A stretch of 64,000 nt of DNA from Antedon mediterranea (Eukaryota; Echinodermata; Crinoidea; Comatulida; Antedonidae), in contig NC_092679.1 of NCBI RefSeq assembly GCF_964355755.1, forward strand, positions 22,880,432-22,944,431. The letters run 5' to 3'. A program made the translations under genes and the position numbers. Position 1 is the stretch's first letter. Each line of letters starts with the position of its first letter. Positions 1 to 12,294 of the stretch are shown piece by piece. The notes under the pieces were generated by a model. It was not told the DNA's origin and made no database searches. It saw only the letters and a list, made by a program, of their open reading frames with translations.

Positions 1-3000
1 AATTAAAAACAAAAACCAATTTGATTTATATATCAATAGATAGAACGCTGTAGAAACGCCATAAAACTAAGTAAAATAGTGACGTAACGTAGTGTAGGGA
101 CAGATTTTGACGCACAGACTGAGAATTAAATGGAAAGTTACTCGTTTTCTCGTCATATTTACGTCAATAACTAGTATATTAGTGTCTACACTTCCTAGAG
201 TTTCTCTAGTATTAGTAAACTATCATTTAATTGTATTTTTTTAAATTAGTTTGAAGGTTAATGTTGTGCATCGCAATTGATTACGTCAGGCCTACGTTAC
301 GTCTAGAAAACTTACCGCTCGGCCCTTCATCATCTCATCGTTCAAAAAAGTCAGTCGTATAAATCCTACAAAAAAACGCATTTACTTTGCATAAATCCAA
401 TAGATTCTAGCGTATTGTACGAGTTACTTCAAGATCCAAGGGTACTGCAAGCAGGGCTAAGTTTACGTCTCCTGCGTGTTTCACGGTACACTAACCCTAA
501 CCGCTTACCACCCAAGACCGTCACAACATCGTTGGTTGTATGTTGTTGTCAATAAACAGGGGGCCTAGCCGTAAAAATCCTGCAAAATCGCATCACCTGG
601 TCATGCTTTTCCTGTATAAAATTGATAAAAGTGTTCTGGTTGTATAAAATATTAAACATCCTAGATTACTGTACGAGATAACAGAGATTTTATGGTACTT
701 TTCAAGATTCAAATTTACCGGCTCTAAACAGTAACACGGCTACGTCACGCCCTCAATATTTTAAAATCAATACAGTCTTTTTTATAATCGACCACATGAT
801 AATTGGACCAAAAAAAACTATTTTTATTTTTAACATGAGTTAAACCGCTGTCATAAAATCTACTTAACCAAAAACATGCCAACAGAGAACAACTACTTGT
901 TGACAACACATACAGATAGGAAAACAGATATTGTGCAAATTAAAAAAGGGTGATGAGCACAAATATTATGGTAGTGATATGACGTCATCGTCGTTTGGTC
1001 ACATAAAGTTTTTGATAGTGTAGACAGATGTTTACGAAGCAGTGGGAGGCAATTAGCACTCATATTGCAGATGAATTTATAAACTATAACCATGCATATT
1101 TTTTAATTTAAAAATAACAAATGGCATTTCGCTAGCTGAAAATCTATAAAATGACGAATAGTTGTGTTTATATGTCCGTTATGACCATTGCTGCTGGCCG
1201 TTCTCAGTGACGATCCGCCACCGACGTCTTCCCCAAGCCAACTAATGCAGTTGAAATGAGCGCCAATGTACGTTACAGTTCAGACTAATTTCATTTTAAT
1301 TGTCCCTTGCTAGTCATTGAGATCGTGCAAAAAATACAATTAACTATATCCATCCCTTTCGGGGTACTTATAGACAGTAATAAATATAAGATGTAATTGA
1401 GATGAAGTGGATTATTTTGTTCATAAAGATTCAACCGTTTGCACTCTTTGCAGAAGACGAATGGTAACATTTCTTAGTTCTAAGTATGCTTATTACAGTC
1501 GTTGTGTTTACATGATCATACTATAAAGCTCTGTTATTATAAAGAATACCATAAATGCCTGCGAATTTTCTTGTTTTCTTTTTCTGGTTGTACGAAAGAA
1601 AGAAGTGTTTTTTTTTCTCTCACTAAATTAAATATATATTTATTTATCTGGAGGACTAAACTTAAAGCCTTGGCTTAATGCGCCCTCCTCACACAATTAT
1701 ATTCATTAATTTATGTTCTGTATATTGTATATTGTATTGTGTGAAACAATAAACTTGAAACTTGAAACGTTTGTTGATATGGATGAAATTATCGAAATAA
1801 AAGAAATTAAAAGGTTCATCGACCAATGAACTGCTACTGATGAATCAACGTTCGAATTTAAAGGACCAATGAATTGTATACCACCTTATCATACTTGTGT
1901 CTTTATTATACAGTATGATAATGAGTAATAATAATAAGTATATGATAAACCGACCAAGAGAACTTCTCGCAAAGTTGATATCAATGTAAAACAAAAATGT
2001 GGGATTATTTCCAAATAAGATTTTTACTTTCACGTAAAAAATATGGCGTTGCGAATTTCAATGTCTTAACTTTGTTGTGTGCTATAGTATGATCTAGGTA
2101 ACTGAGGTTACAATTTCAATCTCAAACTTGGAAAATTGAAAATTCGTAGAAAAACGAATACATCAGACTTAACGATTTAAAAATTGAATTAAAATTTTTG
2201 TCCATTTTCCAAAGTTCATTCCTTTTAGTTGAGACAGGAACTAAATGATTCACCTCATGTATACAAGACCACAATACTTTGCGGTGTATTGTGGTTATAA
2301 TCAGACTCATCATAATACAGGATAATTCGTGTTTCCAAAACAATAAACTATGCTAAGCGATAGAGGGCAGTCTATTTCCGGTTTTGCGTTGGTTTACAAT
2401 TGTTGGTATTATTATATTATTATTTTTATGGTAGAAGATTTTTAGACGGTTAATATCAAAGAAAAGAGCATAATTGATTTCTAAACAAACCGAAATATAG
2501 AAATCCACATCAGACTCATGTCTTGTTTTGTAATGTAATGTTCTATAATTACGCAAACTGTTTTGAGAATAAAATGCACCGAAAATGTTTGCTTCAATCA
2601 GAAGGAAACATAAACAAGAGATAAATTGAATTCTGTAGAAAGACACATTTATCAAACTTAAACATTCGATGAGAAAATTTAGCACGACAAGCATTAGACT
2701 TGAGTTAAGGCGAAGCATATTGTAAATCAAAAGAATATTATACGTCCAGGAGGCATGGCAGACGACATTGGACTCGCAGACGACATTCGGTCAAACATTC
2801 ACCGAGTAGGCTAGGTATAGAAGCGGATTTACGTCAAAGAAATAAACGATCCGATTATAAATTTGTACGGGGATTTTTTTCACAAACGATATTGCAATAA
2901 TGGATGCTATTGTGTTATTACTGTGCGTTTCAATTAAAGATAATGTCAGAGATATAAAACACTCGTTGATGACGTCATTGATATAAACACGCGAAGATGT

Positions 3001-3253
3001 AATCTGATATTTTTTTTATACAAATTGAAACATTACAGCTACAAAAATATTTGTTGAAAGTACAAAAATACTTGATAAAGAAAGCATTAAAGAAAGTGTA
3101 CACAAAATGATCAAAGCACCGCGATTTGCAACATGTTGAGGTTCGATTTCAACGCTGATCAGTCAACAACTTTGCATTAACAGAAAATTTTAACATTTAT
3201 AAGTAATGTGATGGCGCTGCGCAATCACTTTTTGTTATGCATGATTTAGTTAT
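1..3253. other. Non-coding, no gene recognised
   Basis: AT-rich sequence without a convincing reading frame. It contains a relic of the CTCTGTCTACACTATC MITE near 968-1027 and the retroposon-like tail at 1680-1768. The short open frames have no recognisable protein content. Confidence 0.6.
1680..1768 (+). repeat. Possible retroposon 3' tail
   Basis: GCCTTGGCTTAATGCGCCCT, then ATTGTATATTGTATTGTGTG and AATAAACTTGAAACTTGAAA look like the 3' end of a SINE or LINE with a short tandem tail. No second copy is in the window. Confidence 0.4.
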
Positions 3254-3403
3254 GCTTGGTTCCCACTAGAGACGCAACACAACGACGTAACGCATCGATT
3301 GAACAATCACAGGCAATGGATTTATTCGACTGTCGCTTGTCATTGGTCAACTCGTTTGCGTTGGGTCTACGTCCTTGCATTGCGTCCTAGTGGAAACCAA
3401 GCT
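3254..3403. mobile_element. MITE, GCTTGGTTCCCACTAG family, copy 1
   Basis: 150-bp element with inverted ends GCTTGGTTCCCACTAG and CTAGTGGAAACCAAGC, and internal ACGTCC/GGACGT and CAATCACA motifs. Related sequences lie at 17.86-17.97 kb and 56.27-56.64 kb. Confidence 0.8.
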
Positions 3404-3470
3404 CAAGAAACCAGTAGTACGTAATGGAAACCAGTAGTACGTAATGGAAACCAGTAGTACGTAATGCATA
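3403..3470. repeat. 20-bp tandem repeat, three units
   Basis: Unit CCAGTAGTACGTAATGGAAA occurs three times, directly next to the inverted-repeat element that ends at 3403. Confidence 0.85.
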
Positions 3471-4062
3471 CGATTGGTAACTTCTTGGCATCTATTCTTC
3501 ACTGTGATTAAATTCTGAAGTACTGAGATATAGAACGGTTACTGTACTTAATTAACCAATAAAATGGCAAGGATTCACTCAGGTGACATATAAAAATATA
3601 ACAAACATATATCAGTTTGTAAATCAAGCAACATTAGTTTGTTTAGAAATAAACTTCATCTTTTTTATGATCAATTCATTATGTTTAAGGTGTTTTGAAT
3701 ATATAGTATTTCTCATGAGTGATATATAAATACACAGCGTTAACGAATACATTGCATTGTTTCTTACACAGTCTAGTTAAAATAACAAAAAGAACATTTT
3801 TTAATCATCTCGAATGTCACGATTGACGCATGTGTTATAATGTTCTATATAGTCGTAAATCTAAAGAAAACAAAACAAAGGTGAAATTTAGTTTTTTGCT
3901 GTTCAATTGTAAATTGTTATCATCAATCATCAAGAGGGGATTATTTTGAAAATTCAAGAAACAAAACCATCTCAATATTTCATCAAATACAGTTTTTATT
4001 GTTCGTTCTTTTTTCCTTTCTTTTGTGCGCTTACATAATATATCTAGTAGCTATCAATAGAG

Positions 4063-4382
4063 TGAGTGAGTGGCCGAGCGGTTAAGACAGTGGAACCGTA
4101 ATTACGTAGCCATAACATCGGCAGGGGTTCGATGCTCACTCACTCCATGGTTCTGGTGGTAGAACGAGTCTTCTCGGATAAGGACTATAAACCGTAGGTC
4201 CCCAGTGTACACATCTAGCTCGTGTGCACTTTAAAGAACCTAGTACATCTTTCGAGACGAGTAGGGGGTTACCCCGGTGTATTAGTACATCACAGCCACT
4301 GATCACCAACTGGGCCCTCTGGGAGACCAGTCTTTGACTGAAGAGGTTACCCAGTATAAATATAAATTTCAATTCAATTCAA
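4063..4382 (+). mobile_element. tRNA-Leu/Ser-derived SINE, copy 1
   Basis: The head resembles a class II tRNA: GTGAGTG at the 5' end pairs with CACTCAC near 4135-4142, followed by T and CCA. The A box is TGGCCGAGCGG and the B box GGTTCGATGC. A body of about 230 bp follows and it ends in TTCAATTCAATTCAA. A nearly identical inverted copy lies at 27.1-27.4 kb. Confidence 0.82.
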
Positions 4383-4499
4383 TATCTTATTGCTTCATTA
4401 TTTATTTACTCTAAAATGTAAATCGACCAAATACTTATTTTTACTAATGAATTTTCATGTAACATGCTGTGGTCTTTGGCTAGCTACTGCTGTTACGCG

Positions 4500-5065
4500 C
4501 AGTTGTAGAATACATCGCTACTGCAGCTGTTTTTTTTCTAATAGATGCTAAAACTCTCATAGCCTGCTACAGTTGCTTTCAAATGCTACAAACTACAGTC
4601 CTAGTGGTGTTGCTACTTAGGTCTAACATTGCTATCAAATGCTACAACTTCGCGGCGCTTGTACACACACATCTTGCTGCAATGCATAATACTGCAGCTG
4701 CTAAAGTGATAATAATGCTACTCTCTACCTACAAATAGCCTACTACAGTGCTAGTGATGTTTCTACTTAGGTCTAACGTTGCTATCAAATGCTACAACTG
4801 CGGCGCTTGTACACACACATCGTGCTGCAATGCATAATACTGCAGCTGCTACAGTGGTAATAATGCTACTCTCTACCTATAAATAGCCTACTGCAGTGCT
4901 ATTGATGTTGCTACTCAAATGCTACATTTGCGGATGTACACACATCGTGCTGCAATGCGTAATACTGCAGCTGCTACAGTGGTAATAATGCTACTCTCTA
5001 TCTACAAATAGCCTACTGCAGTGCTAGTGATGTTTATTTTAACATCAGTAACCTAGAAAATGCTA
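4500..5065. repeat. 130-150 bp tandem repeat, about 3.5 units
   Basis: Units share CACATCGTGCTGCAATGC, ATAATACTGCAGCTGCTA, ATGCTACTCTCTAC and GCTATCAAATGCTACAACT. Spacing between matching points is about 147 then 128 bases. No coding potential is seen. Confidence 0.88.
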
Positions 5066-7184
5066 CAATCTTAATTTGCACATCATGTTATCGTATCGTT
5101 ATCATGTTCTTTAATGTCGTTGAGTATAAGTTGAAACTTGATACTAACGTAACGTTTTCAATAATGTGGATATTATCTTAGTGTATGAAATATTTGTTTT
5201 GCGAATCCTGAAATCTTCAGATCATGTTTTACAAAACGATAGTCTTTTTCGAGACAAATCCCTCTTGTATAAACATATAATGATATTCTGTAAGTTATTA
5301 CATGCTATCTCTCTCTCGGGAGAAGTTTCTAACATGAGTTGATATACACATTTATAATAGAGATTTAAATCCAATTTCTATCTTCATTTATCTTCGATAT
5401 AACAACATCACTAAGACTGTAACATGTTTTTTTGGTGAACTATAAAAAAAGCATTATTAAGCTGTCTATTAATTAGTGTGCAAACTAAGGCCTCATTCAT
5501 TAATAGGTCGGTTTCAATCCGACTTGCAATGGAACAAAATATATCGAAAAGCAAAAAAATAAAATTGAAAAAAATTAATTTAAAAAAAATTAATATAAAA
5601 AATAAATTTAAAAAGAACTAAGTGTGTGTAACGAAAAACTAGAAGAAATCAAAAGTAGGAATGGATGGATGTGTATCTATATTATTATATCTGAAGGAAT
5701 GGCGTATCCAAAGAAATGGGTGTGTAGTGAATTCTCCATGGCGAAACCAGGAATATGTCTCCCTGGTGAAACCTGGGAAAAATGCGTAGGCCTATTGAAA
5801 ATCTAGGAATAAATTTTGATAAATGAAGGAGCATATGCTAATATTGATAAATGATGTTGAATTGGCGTAGGCCTAACGCGATGAGAAATCGACGAAGGTC
5901 TGGATGTATCGACCTAGAAAATAAATCTAGGAAATGGAGGAAGTATCCAGAATAGTAGACTTGATCTAGGAAGGCGTTTATTTCTTTATATTTTATAATA
6001 TAGTCTTCATCATTATTTCCTCCCACTTTACAATGTCGTCATCACAGAGAGTTCACCATTATTGTTTAATTTAAACTCATCAAATAGTCATCTCCGCTTA
6101 CTTCTCTCTGTGTGTTCTTAAAGAATGTATTATCTTTCAATGAAGGAAATTAGTTGAAATTTCAGTATTTGTTTTTTTTTTTATATAAATCGATTAGAAG
6201 TCTTTAAAAGGAAACCGACAGCATCAGATAATCGGTAGTAATAATACTAATCTAAAACTATTTAGTTTAATATCTACCTTCAGAAAGTAGAAATTTAATT
6301 CAAATCGTTCCTGTTATATTACACTATCATTAACTTTAGACCTATCATGGCTTCTTCTTTAAAATATTCATGCCCTTGTTAAGTAAAGTAAATTTGTCTA
6401 TACGTTCTTTTCAAAAGTAAACTACATAACTATGTTACTACTTTTTCTCCAGTTTATCAATTTCTTTTAGATCTGTTGTATTGTCTATAAATCGTAATTA
6501 AGTTGTTTTTATTTTGTTGTTCTGGGTTGACCAACTAGCATACACAGTTTAGCACCTGTTTGGTCTTTCTTTAACCTTTATATTGTTTTGTATATAATAT
6601 CCATATTTTTCTTATTGTATTTAAATTGGAACATCAAGCAATTATTATTATTATTATAATAATATACAGTGAAATTGGTTTTGTATTTGAGGCACCATGA
6701 TAAACATATTTACTATGAATTTAAATATATTCTCTAGGAGCAATAATATCTATAATGTGCATTTTTGTATTTAATTTGAAACATAAAATAATAATTAATA
6801 TCCATAACAGTTTGCATACTTCATTTGAAAACAGTGTATGTGAATTTGGTTTGAATTTGGCGCGCCATAGAGAAAATAAATGACGGCACATTAAAATAAA
6901 ATATATACTTTATGTACGTTTTGAAAAAAAACACTGTAGTTTCAACACATCTATCATAAAATATTGGAGATTAAACATTGCGTACCAATATCGTATATCC
7001 ATCGAATTTAAATTATCTTTAGTGACAGTTATAAAGTTTACTGTACATTTGCTATTGGCTGCTACTTGCAATAATTTAATCAATCAAGTTTTACCGTATT
7101 ATTTTATTAAACCTACAATTTCAATTTCTTAGGTTCTAATATGATCAAACGATTACTATACTCGCATTTCAAATAGATTGTATA

Positions 7185-7325
7185 AATACGGTCTGAGAAA
7201 TTGCAATCTTCGACAAAAAGTTTCTAAAAACACGGCTGCCGTATCTGCTAAACCTAGATTGTAGATTTACGGTGTGAGAAATTGCAATCTTCAACAAAAG
7301 TTTCTAATAACACGGCTGCCGTATT
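7185..7325. repeat. About 80-bp direct duplication
   Basis: GAGAAATTGCAATCTTC and TAACACGGCTGCCGTAT-type sequence occur twice in tandem with few differences. Confidence 0.85.
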
Positions 7326-8456
7326 AATATGTCTAGAATAGGAATGTTCGATACACAGCTTTCTATTATCATAAGAAAATTAGACAGTCCGAATTGTGCC
7401 AAATTCGTTGATTTGCTTCTCTCGCTACACTTTGCATTTACAGTATTCAAAGTCATTGGGCTTTTCGAAGTTACTAATAATTGAGGTCTTCCAAGAAATG
7501 AAAACGTCTGGGTGTTCTAATAAAAAAATGGCTGGTCATTTTTTTTTAAAACAAAACAGTGGTACGGTATGACCATGCGCTGTTGGACACATTGTTGTGA
7601 GAAATGTATTGACATTTTCCACCAAATTCTCTGTACTTTCGATGACGTTACAGGTGTTATATTGTTGGTTGGTCACGTGTGTATATATATCACATTTGAC
7701 GCCTGTATTATGTTAATAACGTTAGGTTAGGCTTATAGCCCGATACAGACCTCACATATGACCGTGTTTCACAGATTTTAATATAGGATGCTGCCAAATG
7801 TGCACATATGTTTGACGAATCGTGAAAATAAACGATGCAAATACAATTGACAAACGACTTCCATGTTTGCGGATGTTTTATTCAATACTTACAATTCCAT
7901 TCTAACATCAGCATTAACTTGTTTCACATGAAAGGTAATATACATACTCTTTGATCAATTCCAATACACAGCAAACGGCTTATAATATATACAATAATAA
8001 TAATATAACTATATAATTTACTTTTATACAATTCAATAGTTTATACACACAACATTCTGTATTCTGTAAACACTATCTATAGGCAACACATTGTGTACAA
8101 CGTGCGGGCATAACAACATCTTTATTTTTTTACGGGGCTAACATTAAAGTTAGGGAATATTATATATAACTCACAGCTACAGTTATCGACAACATTACAT
8201 AATGTATAGATATGTATGAACCAATTGTTCAAGCAATCGGACCTGAATGCCCACGCAATTAACCTATGCCCACGCGTCAACCCTAGATGTTGACGCAATA
8301 ACTCCCGCGGTACGTTTAATAATATTCTAGTACCTGTGCTGTGTCTTCATGGATTCACAAGTAAAACTGATTAATAAACATTAGAATATACACAAGGTCG
8401 ATGACGAACACATCTTGTTATTGCTCAGAACGATTACCTTATATAATGTGATCTGT

Positions 8457-8727
8457 TTAAAGATGTATTTTCCCCAAAAATATGAAAAATTAAGATTAAT
8501 TAAATAAGTTAATCACTTCCGTAGAAAAAAACCCCAATGTTTTCACTTATAAAATAACACAATAATTCAATCAAAAAACCATTTTTTGCTTTAAATTACA
8601 GTTTTTTTAGGTAAATAAATTTTGTTTCGATCCAAATTTTGGTCAAAGTTATTATGAGACATTAAAATGGCATATTCAACAACAATTTTTTAAAGAAATA
8701 TTTTTCAGGGCGACAATACATCTTTAA
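8457..8727. mobile_element. MITE, TTAAAGATGTATT family, copy 1
   Basis: 271 bp with ends TTAAAGATGTATTTTCCC and GACAATACATCTTTAA. Both ends carry TTAA, the target of piggyBac-like and Kolobok-like transposases. Confidence 0.8.
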
Positions 8728-10240
8728 GCCTCAAACATACTAATGATGAATACATTTAAAACATTGATACAGTTTAATTTGACTAATGCACTGCGTTACA
8801 TATGGTACATCGTTTAAAAAATAATAATATATTCCTAAACTGTATATTAACATCAAGGTTTCGTGGATTGGATTGTTTTATTTAATACTGTTCACATTTT
8901 ATAACACACATTTACATAAAAAATAGTTGGATTAGGCTATGTATAGAAGTTAAGTTTCTAATCTAAAATCAAGGATGATATTTTATCAAGGTTTTTTTTT
9001 TTGTGGAATTATAATTCATCATACCATAGCACACGAATTCATAATGATGATCTATTATCCAATATTCTACATTTATGTTATTAGGTTAATACGCTTGCGT
9101 TTGGTTATGGCAATTTTTGTCAAGTCATCGGAACCAATGTGGTCGATTTTTTAGAGTACGTATATAGAGATGGTTTATGTTATCGTATAATATACATGTG
9201 CATTTGTAAACTTTTTGGGTGTGCGGTCATTGGAAAGTTGAACAAATTTTCTAGCAAATTTTAAAGATCCTTATTATAAGTATATAAATATCTCAAAAGG
9301 AATTTACAGAGATAAAACCTGGGTCCTAAAGGCTGAACAAGGCTCTATTGTATTTCATAACAATAACATAATCTTTTTACAAACATGTTCGGAGAATGTT
9401 TGAAACCATAAATATTGTGTTTAGTACATTATGTATCGTAAAAAATACCCCTCTCACGTCTAGCGTAGCAAACTCTGGAGTTTATCACAAATACAAAAAC
9501 CGTTGGCGGTGTTCCCACGTTGTATGTATACTCCGTTTTTGCTAGGCGATTTTGAAACTATAAACTTCACATTTAATTTTTATATAGGAATTTTTTTATT
9601 AATATATTGGAAGCATTACGGATGAATTATGTTTATAAATTAAAGTTATCAATTGCATTCTATTTACTGACTAAATCTAATTTGAATTCGATATTAATTC
9701 GTCACTTTGACGGAGGTGATCTTTGTGATAATTTCCAGACATTCAATTTTTTTTTTAAACCTGCGAAAACGCAAAAAGTACGTACGTTAAAATATGAGTG
9801 CAAAAAGTTGATACATGTCATCGTATAATCTCTATATTATAATTAAGTATCACATTATATTAATACATAACCGACCATTTTAAGATGTTTTCTGTACTAT
9901 TATTCTTATTACCATGAATAACAAATGTCAAAAAAAAAACTGTATCTCGTCTAGCGACAATAAACACTTAGCAGTATCGTGTCTGCCGACGGAAACAAGT
10001 CTATACCATAGCACATAACTTATTGACTTAACCTAAGACACATAAGTTGCTAGTCTTTCTCGCGTACGCGAAGGAAGAGTATGTCAACTTCAGTCAATGA
10101 CGGACTGATGTTCTCAATCGAGAACGGCAACCAAACAAGAACAGTAGGTGGACACAAAAGTGTTATATGAACTCTTTTGAAGAAGAGGCTACCGATGTCA
10201 GGAGGAGAGCCTACAGTATCCCAATTGAGATGACGGTTGA

Positions 10241-10422
10241 TGCAGTGGCGTAACGCAGAGGCCTGACGCCCCTGGTTTAGGAACCCTCAGAAGAAATCAG
10301 CGTTTTAGCCTTTTTCGAAATATTTAAATGTCTTGTTTCCTCTGGGCACTGTTCAGGGCCTCCATAAGATCCAGGGCCTGTTGGTTTAGCCAGTATAGCA
10401 CTCATAGCCGTTACGCCAATGG
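10241..10422. mobile_element. hAT-like MITE candidate
   Basis: CAGTGGCGTAACGC at the left and GTTACGCCAATG at the right form a 12-bp imperfect inverted repeat resembling hAT ends. No clear 8-bp duplication was found. Confidence 0.5.
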
Positions 10423-11858
10423 GTAGCTATCAGAACATACTGCTTGCCGCTTATATTGCTAGAAAAGATACCGCTCGTGTATTTGGTGGGATTTTGTTGT
10501 TGGTAAAAGTTCATTTCTAATTATATCTTAGATGAAAAAAATGATGAAAAGAAGAAAATCCCATTTCAATAAAGAAATCAATTTCAATTGAATTACAGCA
10601 TCATAAAATGGTACATTACCATGGCATAATATAATTCTATTAGACTATAATTAATTTTAAGACTACTGCACTTTTGTAAAAAAAAAACCTTGAATGGGAA
10701 TCAACTGTAAACGTTAATGTAATTAGGGGATAAAAACACCAACAAGTTGTTTCCAATTTTTTTAAACAGTAATGGGGAAAAGGGAGGGTATTGAAGTAAC
10801 TCCTAATAAGTCATTATGGTTGTTGAAGCAGTCTCTTACTTTCTCTTCTCAACTCTTTCTCATTTACTAAACCAAAATAAATGTAGAGTTCACCAAAATG
10901 AAACATTTTAGAAAGTTGTAACTCAAATGACCAAACTTCTGTATCGGAGTGCTTCAAAAACATGTAATCTGCTTCTCTAATGTAACTGACTTGTGCTAAT
11001 TTAATTTTTCAATATGGCAATGTCAAGAAAAAATTGTACCTTACACAAACCTATTTCAAACGCTCAATACAAAACTAACTTATTCAAGGTGACTGCATCT
11101 ACTTGAATTTTTCAATATGACAAAGAAGAAATATAAAAATAAATATAAAGAAGAAGACTTGCTAATCTGAGGTCACTTATTACTAATTACCTAATGATTT
11201 TACTAACATTTATAGATGGGTTAAAAGAAAACAACAGCTGCATAAAAAAAAAAAAAATTATTCAATTGAAAAGACAAACACAAATGTATAAAGCTAAAAA
11301 TAACATTGGACAGAAAATGCAATTTACAAAAATATTACCAGAATTATTGATAACTCTAAAGGAATAACAATTATATTATATACATTTTTTAAAGACTAGC
11401 ATACATACAGATACTGTATGTAATTGCACAGCTGTGGCTACCTGTACAATAATGTAGCATTTCTGAATTTTAGTCCATTGCACACATCTATGTGAAAGAT
11501 TCAGTTTTTAAAAACTTTGGACGTATTAATTTTAATAAATTGGATTTTTTAACAAAATAAAAGGATTGACAACAAAATTTGTCACTGTGCGGACAGGCAT
11601 TAAGTACATCCCATAACAAACAACGAAATCTCACCTCAACCCATCATGTTTCTATCCAGATCCAACTGGACGCACATCAATGCACAGGCTTAGCACCTGG
11701 CTTCAGGATTGTGAGATTTTGTTGCAATTGAATTAGCAATAACTATTATGTAAACTTTATCAAATGAATTGTGCCGTTTATCAACGTATTCAAATTGCGC
11801 TACCTTATGGGAGCATGGGAGTCGCAATTAATGAGTGTGTTCAAACGGCACAAACATT

Positions 11859-11864
11859 TTTATT
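11859..11864 (-). terminator. Possible polyadenylation signal of TOGARAM1
   Basis: An AATAAA hexamer on the minus strand (TTTATT on plus) lies about 180 bases past the stop codon. AT-rich flanks make chance hexamers common, so this is only the nearest plausible site. Confidence 0.3.
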
Positions 11865-12043
11865 TTACCAATGTTAATTCCACATGTACACAACGGTTAC
11901 ATCAAAATACCTACAGTACTGTATACACCATGAATACCACAAGAGTATCACAGGCGTACCACAAACAAGCAGCATTTTCCTCTGGTAGTAACATACTTGA
12001 TCATTACAGTATTACCGTTACTTTAAATCTACTTTAGCCAACT

Positions 12044-12294
12044 TCAACTGTCATTAACAAGATCTCTGAGAGCTTTCTGTTGTCTTGGCGGCAAACTTGT
12101 GGAGTGTTGGAACAAGCTATCCCCCATTAGTGAGTACAGAGTCTTAGCTAAGGTGTTGGTCGCTTCTCGGATATTACCTGTGCCACCGTGAACAGCGCCT
12201 GAACCAGACATGTTGCTGAGCAAATGTCCGAGAATGGGCACGATGAAGCGGATGACAGGCTGCTGTTTCCTAGGCCACACCATAGAGCTCAAAT
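12044..12294 (-). CDS. TOGARAM1: TOGARAM1 exon 20: end of TOG4 and stop
   Basis: Acceptor ATCTTGTAG, phase 1 in, stop TGA at 12046-12044. Encodes DLSSMVWPRKQQPVIRFIV, the family pattern GGTGNIREATNTLAK and the tail PPRQQKALRDLVNDS. The glycine-asparagine-isoleucine-arginine motif and the PP-x(3)-KAL ending are shared with vertebrate TOGARAM1. The exon lies 10.1 kb beyond exon 19. Confidence 0.92.

Larger units (their letters stand above)
5066..12043. other. Downstream flank of TOGARAM1, no gene recognised
   Basis: AT-rich sequence with the 7.2-kb duplication, the 8.46-kb MITE and the 10.24-kb hAT-like element. The part next to 12043 is TOGARAM1 3' UTR of unknown length. No coding exon could be supported on either strand. 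Confidence 0.6.

Noticed and set aside
2353-2730. 125-codon minus-strand frame
   Set aside because: No domain or splice support; the hydrophobic, Asn-rich content is typical of AT-rich noise.
4136-4372. 78-codon minus-strand frame
   Set aside because: It lies wholly inside the antisense of the tRNA-derived SINE.
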